Assembly: GCF_009870125.1 (NCBI RefSeq)
Contig: NC_046683.1
Coordinates: 4,092,001 to 4,156,000 of the forward strand
Direction of reading: 5' to 3'
DNA: 64,000 nucleotides
From: Drosophila pseudoobscura
Lineage: Eukaryota; Arthropoda; Insecta; Diptera; Drosophilidae
Under the pieces are notes generated by a model that worked only from the letters and a program-made list of their open reading frames with translations, was not told the origin of the DNA and did no database searches. Position numbers and translations under genes: made by a program. Below, piece by piece: positions 10,618 to 25,600 of this stretch (position 1 is its first letter; each line of letters opens with the position of its first letter).

Positions 10618-13600
10618 CTACAGATGCTCGTCGCCATGGTAGCCATTGCGAAGGGGCTGTCGCTCCTGGGCGTGATCCGTGGGTCGGTTGCGATTGAAGA
10701 AGCCGCACTGTAATGGATAACGTTGGATCAAGTCGATATGGCTTAAGCTTATATGTATATCTTCTATATTCCCCATCTTGGATCATGGATCACTCACCTT
10801 GTAAAGCAGCCAGACGAGCAGCAGGAATATTAGCGCACCCGCACACGCGGCCAACACCACCACCCAGAGGGGCACCACATCCGGCACCTGTTGCGGCTCC
10901 GGTTCCGCCTTGTAGAAGATCTCGTGCGACTTGATGATCTTGTCCTTTGGCTGGCCAATGAATGGCAGCTGGGTTACGTTGGCCACGGCCAGCGTGGACA
11001 CATTGAGAGGCACGTTCGAGGCCAGCTTCTCCATGGTCTTGGCCACCATGCGGGCGCGAATGGCCACAAATGCGGCATCACCGTCCTCGGTGCCCAGGTT
11101 GGTCACCACACAGCGGATGGTGCGACAGCGGGCCGACTGGCAAGGCGAGTTCAGGTCGATCTGCTGGGGCTGCTCCTGTTCCTGGTCGCTGTTGCGACGG
11201 AAGCGACGTTGCGAAGAGCTAGAGCTGGACGAGGACCAGTGTCCTTGGCCGCCCTGGCCCTGACCCTGACTCTGTCCAGGACCCTGCTGAAGTATATCCT
11301 CGTCGTAGTAGTCCCCATTCTCACGTCCATAGTAGGGCTTGCTGCCAGAGCTGTACGTCACATGATAGCCTCCTGGCGCAGCTCCGAACTGGCCCTGCCC
11401 TTGCCCCTGTCCGTATGACTGGGTGTGAAACTGTCCCTGTCCCAATCCCTGACCCTGACCCTGTCCCTGGAACTGGCTGTTCCTGTAGAGATCGTTGTCC
11501 ACATTACTGCGTGGTATGCTGCCCAGATCCAGGGTTCCTGCATGGAAATTGCCACTGCGTCCCCCATACATGGATTTGTCCGCAAAGTTGGCCCCACCGC
11601 CACCAGCCTGTGGTCCCGCCGACGTATACCCAGAGCTGCTGCTCACGATGGTGGATTGCTGGGGCAGGCCGGCCATCTGAATGTGTCCCTGAGTGCTGTG
11701 GCCTCGGAGCTGGGCACTGGGATGACCGGAGCCATAGCCCGAGCCCGAGCCCGACCTGGAGGAGGAGATGGTCGTGAAGGTGCTCTGATTGATGCGAGGC
11801 TCCTGTTGGTCGATGGTCACCGCTTGACTAGCACGATCCTGATGGACATACGATGCATCGCCGGGCACATCGAGGGCATCCTCACGCTCCAGTAACGCCA
11901 CCTGCTTGGGGGTCAGACGATTCTTGGCCTCAGTCTGGCTGACGGTCACGGCCTGCCCGCCCTGGGAGCCCTGAGAGATCTCCAGGTGACCCTCAGCTCT
12001 CTCAGCTCCGCCAACAGCGGCACCAGTCGCCGCCTGGCTGCTGAACTGCACCGAATTGCTGATGGCGCCCTGGGCGTGCAGATATGACTTGTTCTTCAGC
12101 TTATCGTCCAGCTTCAGGTTGTGTTCGTTGACTTCGTACACCTTCTCGCATTGGATCTTACCGCCCGTCTCCGGCTGGCTGAGCAGATACATCAGCGGAT
12201 CCCCCACAATGGTCTCGTAGGGATAGTGGATGTAGACCTCGGCCTCCTCGATGATGGACGGACGATTGTTGCGTATCTCGTAGATGTGCACTACCTGCGG
12301 TCCGATATCCTCTTCGACGGTGGCATTCTGCAGCGACTTGTAGTCGTCGGCCTTGTACAGCTGATAGTCCGGCAGGGATGTGCCCTTGATATCCAAATCC
12401 GTGTCCACCCAAATGCCAACGCTCTTGCGGTAGATATTGTCGAAGTGGGAGCCCTCTTTCTCCACGTTTGTGGAGTTGGCCTCCCAGTAGAATTCGTAGC
12501 TGGAGGAGCTGCCGTACTTGTCCGCCGGCACTAGACTGATCATGAAGTGGGCCTGGGCAGGGAGATCGAAACAGATCAGAATCGGTGCTAGTTACGGATC
12601 CAGAGGCCAGGGATCGTTTACTTACAATTTGTCCGGACTCCAGGGGATTGCCAATGTCGCACTTGAGCGTATGATTGTTCGCCGGCGTGGGGGCCGAGCA
12701 GGTAATGGGCGTGTCCTTCTTCTCTCCCAGCTGCTGTAGCTTACGGAACTCCAGGTCCCGGGGTGTGATCATATAGAAGGCTGCCTCGAAGGCATCCTCG
12801 TTGTTGTTCGAGATCAGGACTTCGACGGTGAGTGGTTCGGGCGAACCAAACAGATATTTATCCACAGTTCTGTAAGAGATTCGGTTAGGTCTGGGCTGTG
12901 GCACGACGGCTACTGTTCGACTTACTTGATTTCCAACTTGAGATCGGGCTCGCAGATGTTGTCGGGTCCACAGTTCTTCTGGATGTTGATGGCATCGCGC
13001 ACGACGATCTCACGGTTCTGATCGATTACCGGCTCGAGGATGCCGCGCCTGCGTCGAACCACGGGCTCGAGGGGACGACTGCTGCGCAGATTGTAGCGGG
13101 CCTCGACCTCCAAGGGCGTAAGCTTGTCCTGGACCTTGTCCATTATGTAGACCGTTTCGTTGAGGCAGTAATTTTGTCCATAATTCAAACGGATCGTCTG
13201 GTTCCTGATATTCTTGCCCTCATCCCGAAGGAAGAACATGCGGGGATTGCGCACCTTCTTGGCGTCCAGCAGCCAGGACACATCAAAGTCCAGCTGATCG
13301 GGCAAGTAGCGGCCGGTGAAGCTCCAGCAGGTGGTCAGCAGCATGCAGGGCACCCTCTTATGATCCCTCTGGAGCTGACAACTGCGATCATCGAGGCTGA
13401 TCAGCTTCGAGGGACTGGCAAAGGTCGTCTCCGCATTGACAGCAGCCACGGGCCGGGACTTGAACAGGTACACCCGATCGGAGCTGTAGGCGCCCACAGC
13501 CAGATCCGGATACGTGTTACCATCCATGTCCACCCCACCCGAAAGGGCAAAGCCGAAGGTGCGCGGATAGGGGGCACCTTCCACCAGCTGCTCAGCGCGT

Positions 13601-16600
13601 ATGATCTGAGAGGGTTTCGCCAGCGGACCCATCGACGATCCATGGTAGATATACACAACGCCCCTGCCCTCGGGTCCGTCATAGGGAGCGCCCACAGCAA
13701 AGTCGCCATAGCCATCGCCATTCACATCACCCAGGGTGGTGAGGGCGAGACCGAAGCGACCCTTCGTCTGGAATCCGTCGCGTATATGCTCCGTGGTAAA
13801 GAACTGGGCGGCAGTGTGCCCGCCCTGGATCAGCACATAGACGCGGCCCACATCGTACTTGCCCTCCACGTTGTCCAACTCCGTGAACATGGGTGCACCA
13901 ATAATGAGATCGTCCAGGCCATCGCCATCCACGTCGCTGGAGGCTAGGGCGTAGCCAAAGTATTCGCCAATCTGTCGACCAGTAATGTTCAAGATATTGG
14001 CCATGTTCCAGCGGTTGACCACGACCTGGCCAGTAAGATTGGCGCCACGGGGCTTGCCAATGGCCACATCCTCACTGCGATCGCCATCAAAGTCCCCGGT
14101 GACCATGGAGTACCCCAGATACGAGTCATCGTTGACCGAGGTGCTCTCGACCGTGGAGAAGACTTGGTTCTCCGGCTTGGTCACATCGTGGGAGGAGGCC
14201 TGACCTGTGGAAGCATTGGAAACACTTGAGTTAGTGAACCGTTTCGATCCAAGTTCAGATCATCTTCAGATCATTATCGGGTTTTCTCTTGGTGATTTGT
14301 GGTGAGTACGCTACATGGCTATGGACATGCTGAACAACAACGACATTAGGGATTGATTTGCATGTGGAACTAATCCAGCTAAAGCAGCAACAACAACGAT
14401 TACACTACAAGAAGTCTACTATATTATGGGTATATGGATAGATAGATGTGGTTGGCAGCAGGGGTATTTCCACCCCTGGACATGCTTCAGAGATCGTGCA
14501 GATTATGATTAGGTTGCATTCCGGTTAGTAGTACAGCCAAACACCCAAATAAACTACCAGCGCAGACATGAGAGCAGACATGCACAGCTAAAGATCTTAA
14601 ATGCTAGGTAATGGTTATGGTGGGTAGACGAAAGAGGTGGCCACGGCAGAGGGGAAGGGAAGATGATGAAAAGTAAAGGTTCTCCTTCTCGCAGAATAAG
14701 CTAAAATAGTTTCAAAATTCTTCCTTCTAACTCTTTCGTTCAGCTTCTCTTTCATATAACCTACGACTATAAAATGAAAAGATATTGCATCAGGAAGAAA
14801 TTGTACGGCTGCGCGGGGTACTTCACTACTGGAACCTCAATTCTCTTTTAAGAGATCTTTCGCCAACTTCGCCTATCGGTCCCAAGAAAGCAAAAACAAA
14901 ATACGTAGCTTGGGCATGACACAGTAAATTGACTCTGCATTACGTAAGACCCCGAAAGAAAAAAGGATTTTTGTATAGTCTTTCATGTAACCCAATGAGG
15001 GAACACTATATTACATATTGAAATAAACCACATAGAAAAATGTTGAAAAAGTTCGACTATATCTGTAGTACAATCAATCGAAAGCTCTTTCCACTAACAC
15101 TACTAAGTCCACAAAGCATTGAATCAAAATTAATGCGACCCTGTTTTTCAGTTCCACTTGTATCCTACCTTATCCCAAAGGACCTGGAATAGCTTAACTT
15201 TCAAACAAATTAGAATACAAAAACAAAATAATGAAAGAGTAAAACTGAAACAATATTGAAACAAAGATATAAAAAATAAACAAGTTCCTCCTCTGCCGTT
15301 CCAAACATAGCTCCTTCGTTTATCCCCAAAACCTTATAAGTATATGCATAGGTAGAAGCCAGGAGCAGATGAAATAGAAATTCCCAGCTCGAATAGGGGT
15401 TTCGCTTTCATCCATCATCTGTCTATAGAAGCAATCGCGACAATCACCAGAGAAGCGGACATGGACAAAGCGAGATGGGGAAAAGGCAGAGATAGTGAGA
15501 TAAAGCGGGGAGATCGTTTTGGGTTGGTTTGGTTTACTCTCCCAGATTAGTCAGCGTAGCTTTCGAGGCGATGCGGCGAGTTCTCTGGCGATATCTGTTG
15601 GATGCCATGGAACAAATGAATATTCATTGCTTTTCTTCCAGGATACAGCAGTGTTCGCACGATGATGATTGATGTTTTTATACCCCTTTTCAGGTTTAAT
15701 GTGATTCGATATTTTGATATTTGAATATTTTGCATTATCAGACACCATTTATGGAGATCGTTTGAGTGTGTTTTGTGTGTGTGTAGATGTTTAGGTACTT
15801 TTGGCAGCTATAGGTTAATGTTCGTAGGTACAGTTTCGGGTTGTGGTTGAGTTTTGAGGCAGTGTGTGAGAAGCGTATTTGGTTTTTGCGTTTTATTTTT
15901 TTTATTTTTTTTTTTATTATTATTACCTCCAGTGCCGAAGGGCTGATAATAAGGCGGCTTAAATGGAAACTCGGCATCGGGCGGTATTGAGTAGGTTTGT
16001 CCTTTTTATTTTGTATTCAGTGTGTTTCGGGTTTTAATAGCAACAGAAGTTTTGGAAATATGTTGATAGGTTTGGTTGTTGGTTTGTGGTGATCGAGTTG
16101 TGTGATATTTGTTTGGTTTTGTTGGGGTTGAGCAACAGACACAGTTCATGGCGATCGGTACAGAATGCATACGTCATATATTTTTTTTTTGTGTGTGTTT
16201 GTGAATACGGTACGGTACAAAATTGCATGCATTTTGCACCGACACACACACACATAGAGAGAGAGAGAGAGGGAGAGTGGGTAAGGTGAGACAGTGGGTA
16301 AAGGATCAAAAAAGAAAGAGAAAGAGAGAATACATAATTTAGATTAATCAAATAAGACAACGAAAAATACAAAAAAAAATAGTAGGTGAGACATGACGCG
16401 CTTTACGGTTCAGGTACAGATACAGATACAGGTACAGGTACAATTACAGTTAAAGTTACAGTTAAAGTTACAGTTAAAGTTACAGTAGACAGTAGTGTAC
16501 CGGATACGGTACAGCTAAGATGCAGCTAAGGATGTTTTCGGTTACGTTTACAATAATCAAAGTACAGTCACTACCGACTTTTGCCGTCGAGTGTTGAATG

Positions 16601-19600
16601 ATTTTCGTTAGCATAATGATTCTAGAAATTTTTGGTTCGCTCTTGTGGGTACAATACAAAGTACGGTACAATTGTTAGCTTCGGGCAGCGACAATAGTGC
16701 GACGTTAGGCCAATTGGGGTTAAACAATTTTGATGACAACAACTCGACAACACAATACGACTATATACGACTTATCTTATGCGACTCTATTCTACCAATA
16801 CTGTACTGTAGCCGTGCATCTAACTAATCTTACAAGCCCTTCAGAGCACATACAAGTGAGATCTTGTTAAATGCACAGCTACCATTTCTGAATAGATTTA
16901 TATTATGTCTGTTACAATCTGCACCTAAGCTTAGACTATTCTCTAAATACAAGTACAATGCGACATGCACTAGGAATCATCACATTAAGGGTCAGGTCAT
17001 AGGCTACGTCCCGACATAGTATGGCATTCAACAAATCTTCTACAGATGCTGATTCGCTTCGACTGGATGGATGGTCCGCTTAGATCTATGGATCAGGTGT
17101 TAGAGACTTGGGTAAATGTTGGGATGTTCCTATCTTATAGGAAGCTGGATTACAATACAAACATAGAACTAGGCCCAGAATAGAGATACATAGATACATA
17201 TCTTTAAGGTGTAAGGTTTAATTGGTTTTCTTTGTGGATATTACTTAGGTTAGGGACTGCCTTAAGACTCTTAGGACGACCAACAATATTAGGCACAGAA
17301 AATAGGGGAAATAAACTAAACTAGGGAAAGTACATACATACGAGTATATGTAAGAAGAAAAAAACAACTCATTGTGCTTTTTGTACACTGGAGAGCAAAC
17401 AGAAACAAAATTCAATAGATTTACTTGGGATACTGGAGATCTTTTAGCTTTTTGGGGGGGATACGAGGACAAATGCTATGAATACGGGAAAATAACTTCA
17501 AATTCAAACCAGACTACGGGACTTTGTGTGTGTTTTGGTGTGTATTTGGTTGGGTGAGTGTGTTTGTGTCTGTGTGTTTCTTGTTGTAGGAGTTCTTGAG
17601 TTTGGAGATCATCTAGGAATAATACTTAGAGCTCTAGCTATGACTAAATACATTGGATAATTGTTTGGATTGTTCATTGAGATACGAGATACGAGTACTA
17701 GAAAGAACAGCAAATTCAAAATACATACAGTAAAAGTAAATCGTCTCAATAGACAAAAAGGTACAAGGTACAAAAGTAACATATTGTAGGTTTTGATAGA
17801 CAGATAGAAAAATAAGTAGAACAACGGTACACGGTACATGTGGGAAAAACGTGCACTTACCTTGCCAGTACCAACTGCCAGGTGCGCCAATGAACAAACG
17901 CGAGCCATTCTAGAGGGAAAAGAAACGAAACGGGGGGGGGAAAAAAAACAAAATATATAGTCAGATCGAATGCTGTGGATGCAATTGTGAATGCAAATGT
18001 TATGCCACGATCTCCAACGAGGTGCCAACTAAACGTGCCCACGCCGAAGACATGCCCATGCCGCCATCCTACTCTGTGCCCCCTCTCCAGCCTTTCCATG
18101 CATATAATAACTCAATGAACCCAAAAAAAAAAAAAATACAAAAAACCTTTGTAGAAAGAGGCAAGTAAAGATTGGGTAGGTAGGTCTCTTTTTATACGGA
18201 TTGCTTGACATGGACGAACTCGTAATGCTCTTTGATTTTCGGAATACCATATTCTGATCTATTTATGTATAGCCTCTGTTTATCGCATCCTATAATAAGG
18301 ATACCTTTTTAGTTTTCTACATATCTGCGAACAACTTCTTAGAAACCATATAAAAACTGAAAATATCGAAGAATCCTTTTAGAAACTATAGATTTATCAG
18401 CTTTGGATCCCACTAACAGTTCTCATAATAAAAAATACTAATTCCACTTTATATAATCCTTGATTCATAGTAGGGTATAGTAGGGTATACAGTGAATACT
18501 TACTTTGTTGACGGCTGCACTGAAGCCGGCCTGACACGAGCCCTGGCGATGATAACCCCAGTTGTCTGCAAGTAGGAGAAAGAGAGATATCAGGTGAGTG
18601 AGTGACCGAGGAGGAAAGAGTGAGAATGTCAGTCACAGTTGACCATTTAGGCACGGCATTGTGATTTCCTCATAAATGTTCGGGCACAGCTCAATGAGCC
18701 TGCCCCTGCCGAGGGCAGCAAATGGTTCGAGAGGGCAGAGGGATCGGATCGGATAAGTATGTGGGACAATAAATTGCAAATAATTACCGATGCAATGCAA
18801 TAAATTGCGCTGCTATTTGTCAGTCCGGTACGGGAGAGTTGGTCGAGTTGGTCGAGTTGGTGGAGAGCAACATAAAAGGATTAGAGCGCGCCTTTGGGGT
18901 AAACTGCCAGACATCCGATGGACATTGAAATGAAAATACAACAATACGTACAGAGAACAGCCGAGGCAACAGCAACAACAGTGACAGCAACAGCAACAGC
19001 AACAGCGACAGCAGAGCGGCAAACAAAAAGATCAAGACGAAGGTAAGGCTAAGGCCTAAAGTGGACAGCCACAGCCACAGCCACAGCAACAGCAACAGAT
19101 CAGATCCACACATCCTTTTGTTGGGCTCCGCCTTTTGTTTGTTTCTGTGCCAGACTGTCCGGCAAAGTGTCTTGCGAATGTTGCTTTGCTACCAAATACA
19201 AAATCACGCAGAGGGAACAGCACAAAAACGAGTCAGCAAACAGACCCATTGGAAGTGGGTCCCGACCATGTAGTACCCAATAGTAGCGCTTGGCACAGCC
19301 AGGGCCAGAGTTAAAGCAATGAGCAGAGTAACTTTTCAAAAATTTGGTTTTAGTCGGTTTTTTTTATATTGGCTTAAATAATCTGCCAAAAAGAATTCTC
19401 TTCTCTTGTTAAAATAAATTCCATTTGCGTGGGCATTTTGGAAATTGAGTTTGTGTTTCTTCAAAGCTTCGAAAATGGATCGAATGTCGGCTGACTATGC
19501 TAATCATTAATACTTTCACTTTGTGCTAAGAACGGATGCAGTATTTCTGCCTGTTGCACAGATCTACACGAATGCAGCATACCCTCGCACTCCACGAGTA

Positions 19601-22600
19601 CCATTATGTCGCCTGCCTTCGCATGAGAGCAACGATAAGGCTGGAGACACCGAGAGAGAGAGAGAGAGAGAGAGAGGAAGAGCGAGCAAAAACAAGAGAG
19701 AAATCAACAGGCAGATCGTGCGTTTGATCAAATTAAACGATAACAATTTGTCTCCGAAGTGTTTCAATTTGAGCGCAGCGAGCCGGAGCCCGACGGAGCC
19801 GGGGGGCCGAAGGCAGGCAGCGACATGTCGCTGACGTCGCGGCAGCAGCAATCGCATAAGTCAACTTTTTGTAAGGCACTCACTCTCACACACGTGCGCT
19901 CGTATGTGTACATATGTAGTACCTATGTGTACCTGGACATACCCAAGGCATTGTCTGTGGCGTGTGTGTGTGTGTGTGCGAGTGCGTGCAGTTGTAGTAA
20001 TTCACATAATAAAATCGCCCCGTCTTGAATTACAATTAGTTTTTAGCAAGGGCACGAAGAGCGACTCCACTCAGCTCCAGCACCAACTCGGACTTGGACA
20101 TTCAACGATTTGTGTGTATGGTTGTGTGTGTGTGTCTTTTGGTATACTATACCCTTTAAGGAGGTATTATGGTTTAGGCCAGATTTTGGTACCGATACCC
20201 GTAGTCTGTAAAAGCTCTTTCTAGCCTCATCGATAAGGAGTATACCTACATACAATACATATGGCCAAGCTAGGAAGGAAGTTTCGATAGTTACAAACAT
20301 ATGGCCTTATAAGCAATACCAGCCAATCCAAATAGGATTATAATTACATATATCTGTACATATCTATATTAAGAGTAGAGTGTTGCATCCACTTGTTTAA
20401 GCCGATTACTGAACGAAAGTCCTTCAAAAGTAGAGCGGTAATAATTAGTGTTCAGAAAATTTTGAGTAGATCTTAACGATCTTGATCTTCAGGGTATATT
20501 GACTTCGGCGCAACGATTTTTAGTGTTCATGGATTCATGGTTTTATTCCGCTTTTGTTGTTTGATTTACCCTTTTCGTTGTCGTTGCTGTTGTTGCTGGA
20601 CGTTTTTTTTTTGTTTTGTGTTTCGTTTAACTATTTAGTTTGGCATTTTGTGCGTTAAGTTGGTATTTATTGCTTTCAGTGATGTCGGAATGTGCTGAAG
20701 CGAACTGTCAAGATGGGTCTGCTGCTAATCATTTCACAACTGCAACATCCAGCGGCAGCATTAATAACCCCACAGCAGCCCCAATGCGGATGATGATGAC
20801 GATGTGGATGATGATGACGGTGAACAAGACCAATGGGAATATGCTCGGCCTGGTCCCAATGTGCTTAGAATCGTTAAATTGCCCTTGGTCTGACCATATT
20901 GGCTGCGGGGATTGAGAAATCTCATCATTGTGGAGGGAGGAGGGAGGGGTATTCGACTGGGAGCTCCATCAGAACAATCAGAGGATGGCACACTGAATCC
21001 TAAAAAACACTCACATATAAATGCATAGGTCATTAGATCGATGCATAGGCAGATCCTGGTCCCAGTTTCTGTTCATTGACAAAAGCCAAAACAAATCTTC
21101 CCCCATAATGAACTAGTTCCAGCAGCCCCAACACCCCAATGTTTGCCATATGCCAGCAGAGCCATATAATAATACTCATACATACTATGTGCATCTGTAT
21201 GTATCTTTAGATCCATCCACCTCCATACACAGATCCATAATATACCATAGTATATACTTGTGTGTATATAGCATCTATGCTTTGCATCTGGTAAGCGATG
21301 CTAAAAATACTCACACCTAGGCAGAACGTTTGCGGAGGAGGAGGCGAATGCCACATGTGTTATATAGGTATAGAGGTATAGGTATATGTATATGTATCAT
21401 ATATAGCCCGTATAATGCGATGACTAAGCAAACAAATTTGGCAGGCTGTCCCAAAAGCAAAAACAAAAACAAAAAAACACAACAATAACAACAAAATTGG
21501 GAGGTAAAAGAAAGCGAAAGAGAACGACTTCCCTGTGATGCATTCTTCGATAGGAGGGGAAAACAAATACTTTGAACATCAAATTAAATATTTTTAGATG
21601 TACAAAAACATCCAAAAACTACTCCGAATAGATATGTTTTCAGTTTCTTCTTTTGATACCGGGGAGCACCCATATATTTGTTGGCTGTCACGACCCATAA
21701 ATCTTTCATTGGATCTGTCGGCATCGGCGGGTGGGTGGTGTCTTCAGGTGGGTGTAGATTTTGAGTTTTGGAGGTTTATGGTTTCATTTGTTCTTGAAAT
21801 GAACCAAATTAGTCCGTGAAGAGATGTACTTTCATTGGAATATTGGTTTTATCATGTGATTGGGGATCTGCAAATCCTTTAGATAGACTACTATATCGAC
21901 TCTTTTTTGACAACCTTTTTAGGAACACATTGTTTTCTAAGACACATCTCTGTGAAATCCGAGGTTACAGAGAACTAAAAGCTCATTTAGGATTTCATTA
22001 TTTCGATTCCTTTGATAATGAAAGATCCCGTAAACAGATGTCTGGAATACCTGATAAGTAAATATTCGTAATGAATATTTCGAAATGTCTCTTTTTGATT
22101 CCCTCGCTGGGATCCTTCGTACAGGCACACATATGTACATAAGTATGTACCATATGACCTTTGGACCTTTATTTGGCCATTGATGAAGACTGTTGATCGA
22201 ACATCTTATCTAGACTGCTGATTAGATCTCGATCATCGCAGTAGTGGCATTTTTCTCCTAACAACATTTGTACTTAAGCTTTAAGTTAAAGCAACAAATA
22301 TTTCCACAAAAGATTCACAAGCTTTAATGATGATACGATTTCTTTTCACTTTCGCTGAACCGCTGAGCACTCAGTTACCGTTATTCGATACTCTGGGACT
22401 ACCAAAAAAAGATACAACAAAAAATAAGTAAGGCAAGAAAAAGAAAAAGAACTGACAGTTTGAATTTCGCTCTTCAGGGGATTCCCTTCCACTCAAATTA
22501 CAGTCACACTCAATGGAACGAATAGGGACATGCATGGCATGAGAGGACATTACACGGCGAGGAACAGCAGAAATCACGCTTACACCGAAGCGCAGGTTCA

Positions 22601-25600
22601 AGTTATGTCTGGGTTAATCTGTACAGCTTTTACTCACTTGTCCGGCAGGGGGATAGCTCGTGGAACTGCTCGAAGTTATGGGAGGTGAAGCAGGTGCCCA
22701 CTGGGTCATAGCGCATCGCCCTCGATGGCGTCATCGTGTGGAACACATATCGCGGTGCACAGGCCTGCAAAGACAGAGACACAGAGAGAGATCAAGATAC
22801 ATAGAGTGAGTGAGCGATTGAGCGAGTGCGGGGGAGAGGGAGATATGTATGCTAAAAGAAAGAGAGGCATGATAGAGGCATTTTGGAGGCATGGAAATTA
22901 TTTTGTGAAGATGTGAAACAATGGCAGGCCAACTGTATGGAGCGGCCGGCCTTCCTAAAATGGCCAAAGCGAATTAACAGACCGATCCCCGCCCCCTTAA
23001 GAACAGTGTGCCCAAAGTGTTTGTAAAAGTTCTTGAAAGGTAGACTAGATAGACAGGCAGGTTTGAAGCCAGGGTTTATTCCAGTACTTTTCCATATTCA
23101 CAGATTTATTCTAGAAAATATTGTACTAGTACTCGATGAAGGATCAAGATTTTGGATTAATAACCATTTTTTTTTTGAGAAATGTCTTCATTCAGGAACT
23201 GATTCTCCAATTTAGTGGACAGCTGATAATATATAACCCTAACCCTATAACTGATATCTATACTGATTTTCGATAATGCAGTAGTGCCACAAAATATAAT
23301 ATTCAATATTCAATTCAGTTCAATTTCAATCGTTTTTAAATTAGGTAACAAAAAAAATTCAGGATTAAAATATAGACAATTTTCTTTTGTTACATTTCTA
23401 TTATTTTTTTGCATGGTATGTATTTATGTGACTTTCGGTTAGTTCCCTTCTTCAGAACCTTATTTTTCAATCCATTTTCTCATGCACCTCATGACACTGT
23501 GCCTGGGGTAAGGGTAGGGGCAGGGGCAGGGAGTAACATCATCGCATTGAATCGCATTGCATCGCTTCGCATCTCTGCAGTTCTGTGTGTTTATATAGTT
23601 TTATAATGTATAAATGGCTGGCAGTTGGACATAAAACACGCACGGGGCTCTCTGCCGCCGCCCCTTCTCACCAGCTTTCAGTCCCGGCCCCGATGCCAAC
23701 CATCTCTGGTCCCAGTACCCGGCCAAATATGGTCAGCAGTTGGGAGTTTGGCATGAGGCTGCCGTGGCAGCAGTGGCAGAGACAGAGGCAGAGACAGAGG
23801 GAAAAGCCTGCCTGCAGAAGGCATCAGACATCAACATCAGCGTCAAGATCTTAGGCCAGGCCATTGTCTCCGCACTGCAATTACTTTTACAAATTTATAC
23901 ATATTGTGCCATTTATGGCAACCAGTGGCTCTCTGTCTCCATCTCAAGCCCCATCCACCAGCCCCCAGCCCCCAGCCCCATCTGCGGCTTCGATTCCGAC
24001 TCCCATACCAACTCCCATTCCGACTCCCTCCGACTGCGACTGCGACTGTGACTGCGACTGCGACTCTGACATAAACTCAAAATGACGCGCTATCGCCAAA
24101 AATGAATGCTGATCGGATCGGTGGAAAGGCATGGGGCATGGGGCAGGGGGCAGGGGGCTCGCCTCGCCCGGCTATGCCGATCCATTCAAATGCCCCCATT
24201 GAATCACAAATCTATGGGCCCCGGCCCCATATTATGCAAGCGGACAGCACACCGGACAGCATACAAAAAATCACAGTCCACCATCCTGCTTGGCTCTGCC
24301 TATAAAAATGAAAAATAATAAAAACACAAGCCAGCAACGAACAAAAATCACTGGACAAAAATCAGACAATCGACTTGCCGCTGGGCCATATTCTGGGGCT
24401 GTAGCAACATGGAACAATTCAATTGAAATTGAAATTCTCAACAATTGCCCCGAGGCGGGCCGCAGCAGTGGACCATTGTCCATGCCATGATCAATAAGTT
24501 AATAGCAATTTCCTATTAAAAACTTTATTATCAGTCAGCAAAGAGGAGAGCTCTGGTCAGGCCTGCTCCCTGGAGAGCCTGGACCCAGTTCTAGTTGCAG
24601 TTTCAGTTGGAGTTCCCGGTAAGATAGTTAGATATGCAAATTAGGCACTGAAAGGCACACAAACGTGAACAGCGAACCACCGAGGCCCCAACAAGTGGTT
24701 GCTTTCTGCAACGAAATCAAAAATTATGCTACTGTATATGAGTTTTGACCACGAATGGGCAGAAAAGTTTCCATTTTGATGCCAACATTACTATTCATTC
24801 AACGAGTACGGGGATATATTAGTCTTGTGTGTACTAGAGCATGACTAGTGCTCCTGGTTCCTCTCTTTCTGTTTACGTTTTTCCCATCTCCCACGACAAG
24901 TGCGAACGATACCAAATCTAGTCTCAAGTTCTATGCATTTGCTCCCCATATTTCCATGGGCTTTAAATACTTGGAAGATCTTTAAAAGATCAATTTTTGT
25001 CCCATTTGAATGGTGACCTCTCTTGCCGCCGATTGCATTCCTTATAGCCAAATTGTTTTGTCGTGTTCTCGGTTTATTTCCTTTTACCCTAAACATATTT
25101 TGAATGATTTCTTGTTGCTGTTTTTTGGCTTTCTTTTTGCAGTTTTTAGTAGTGTGTAGTTTTGAAAGGTCTCTGGGTCTGTATTTGGGCTTTTGTTTGC
25201 TTTGTTTTTGTGTGGTTTATTGCCCATGTTTGGAGCAGAGTGCATACCGAAACGCCAACGATAAATTTTTGAGACATTAAACTGCACTTTTGCAGACGCC
25301 GTCGATTTCTGTGTTGTACGAGTCTGGGGGTGGGGGTGGAGGGGGGGGGAGTCAGAGTCAAAAGTCAACACGTTTGACATGGTCGACATGCAGACGTTAC
25401 CAATGCGAATGCCAAAAGAATATCGGTGCATCCATTGCCTCCTTCCCTCCTCTGGGGGCAGAGCCACTCGGATGCCGGATGCCAGATGCAGATGCAGATG
25501 CCAGACCCGATGCTAGGCCCATGGCCCCTGCTCCAGCCCCAGCCCCAGCTCCATCTCCTTTCTCAGCTCCTGCGCTCTCTCTCTCTCTTTCTGTGTGTGC

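Noticed and set aside
12898-13947. 349-codon open frame on the plus strand
   Set aside because: It is exactly antisense to the large integrin exon; the codon bias of the real frame keeps the opposite strand open. It starts without a plausible context and matches nothing.
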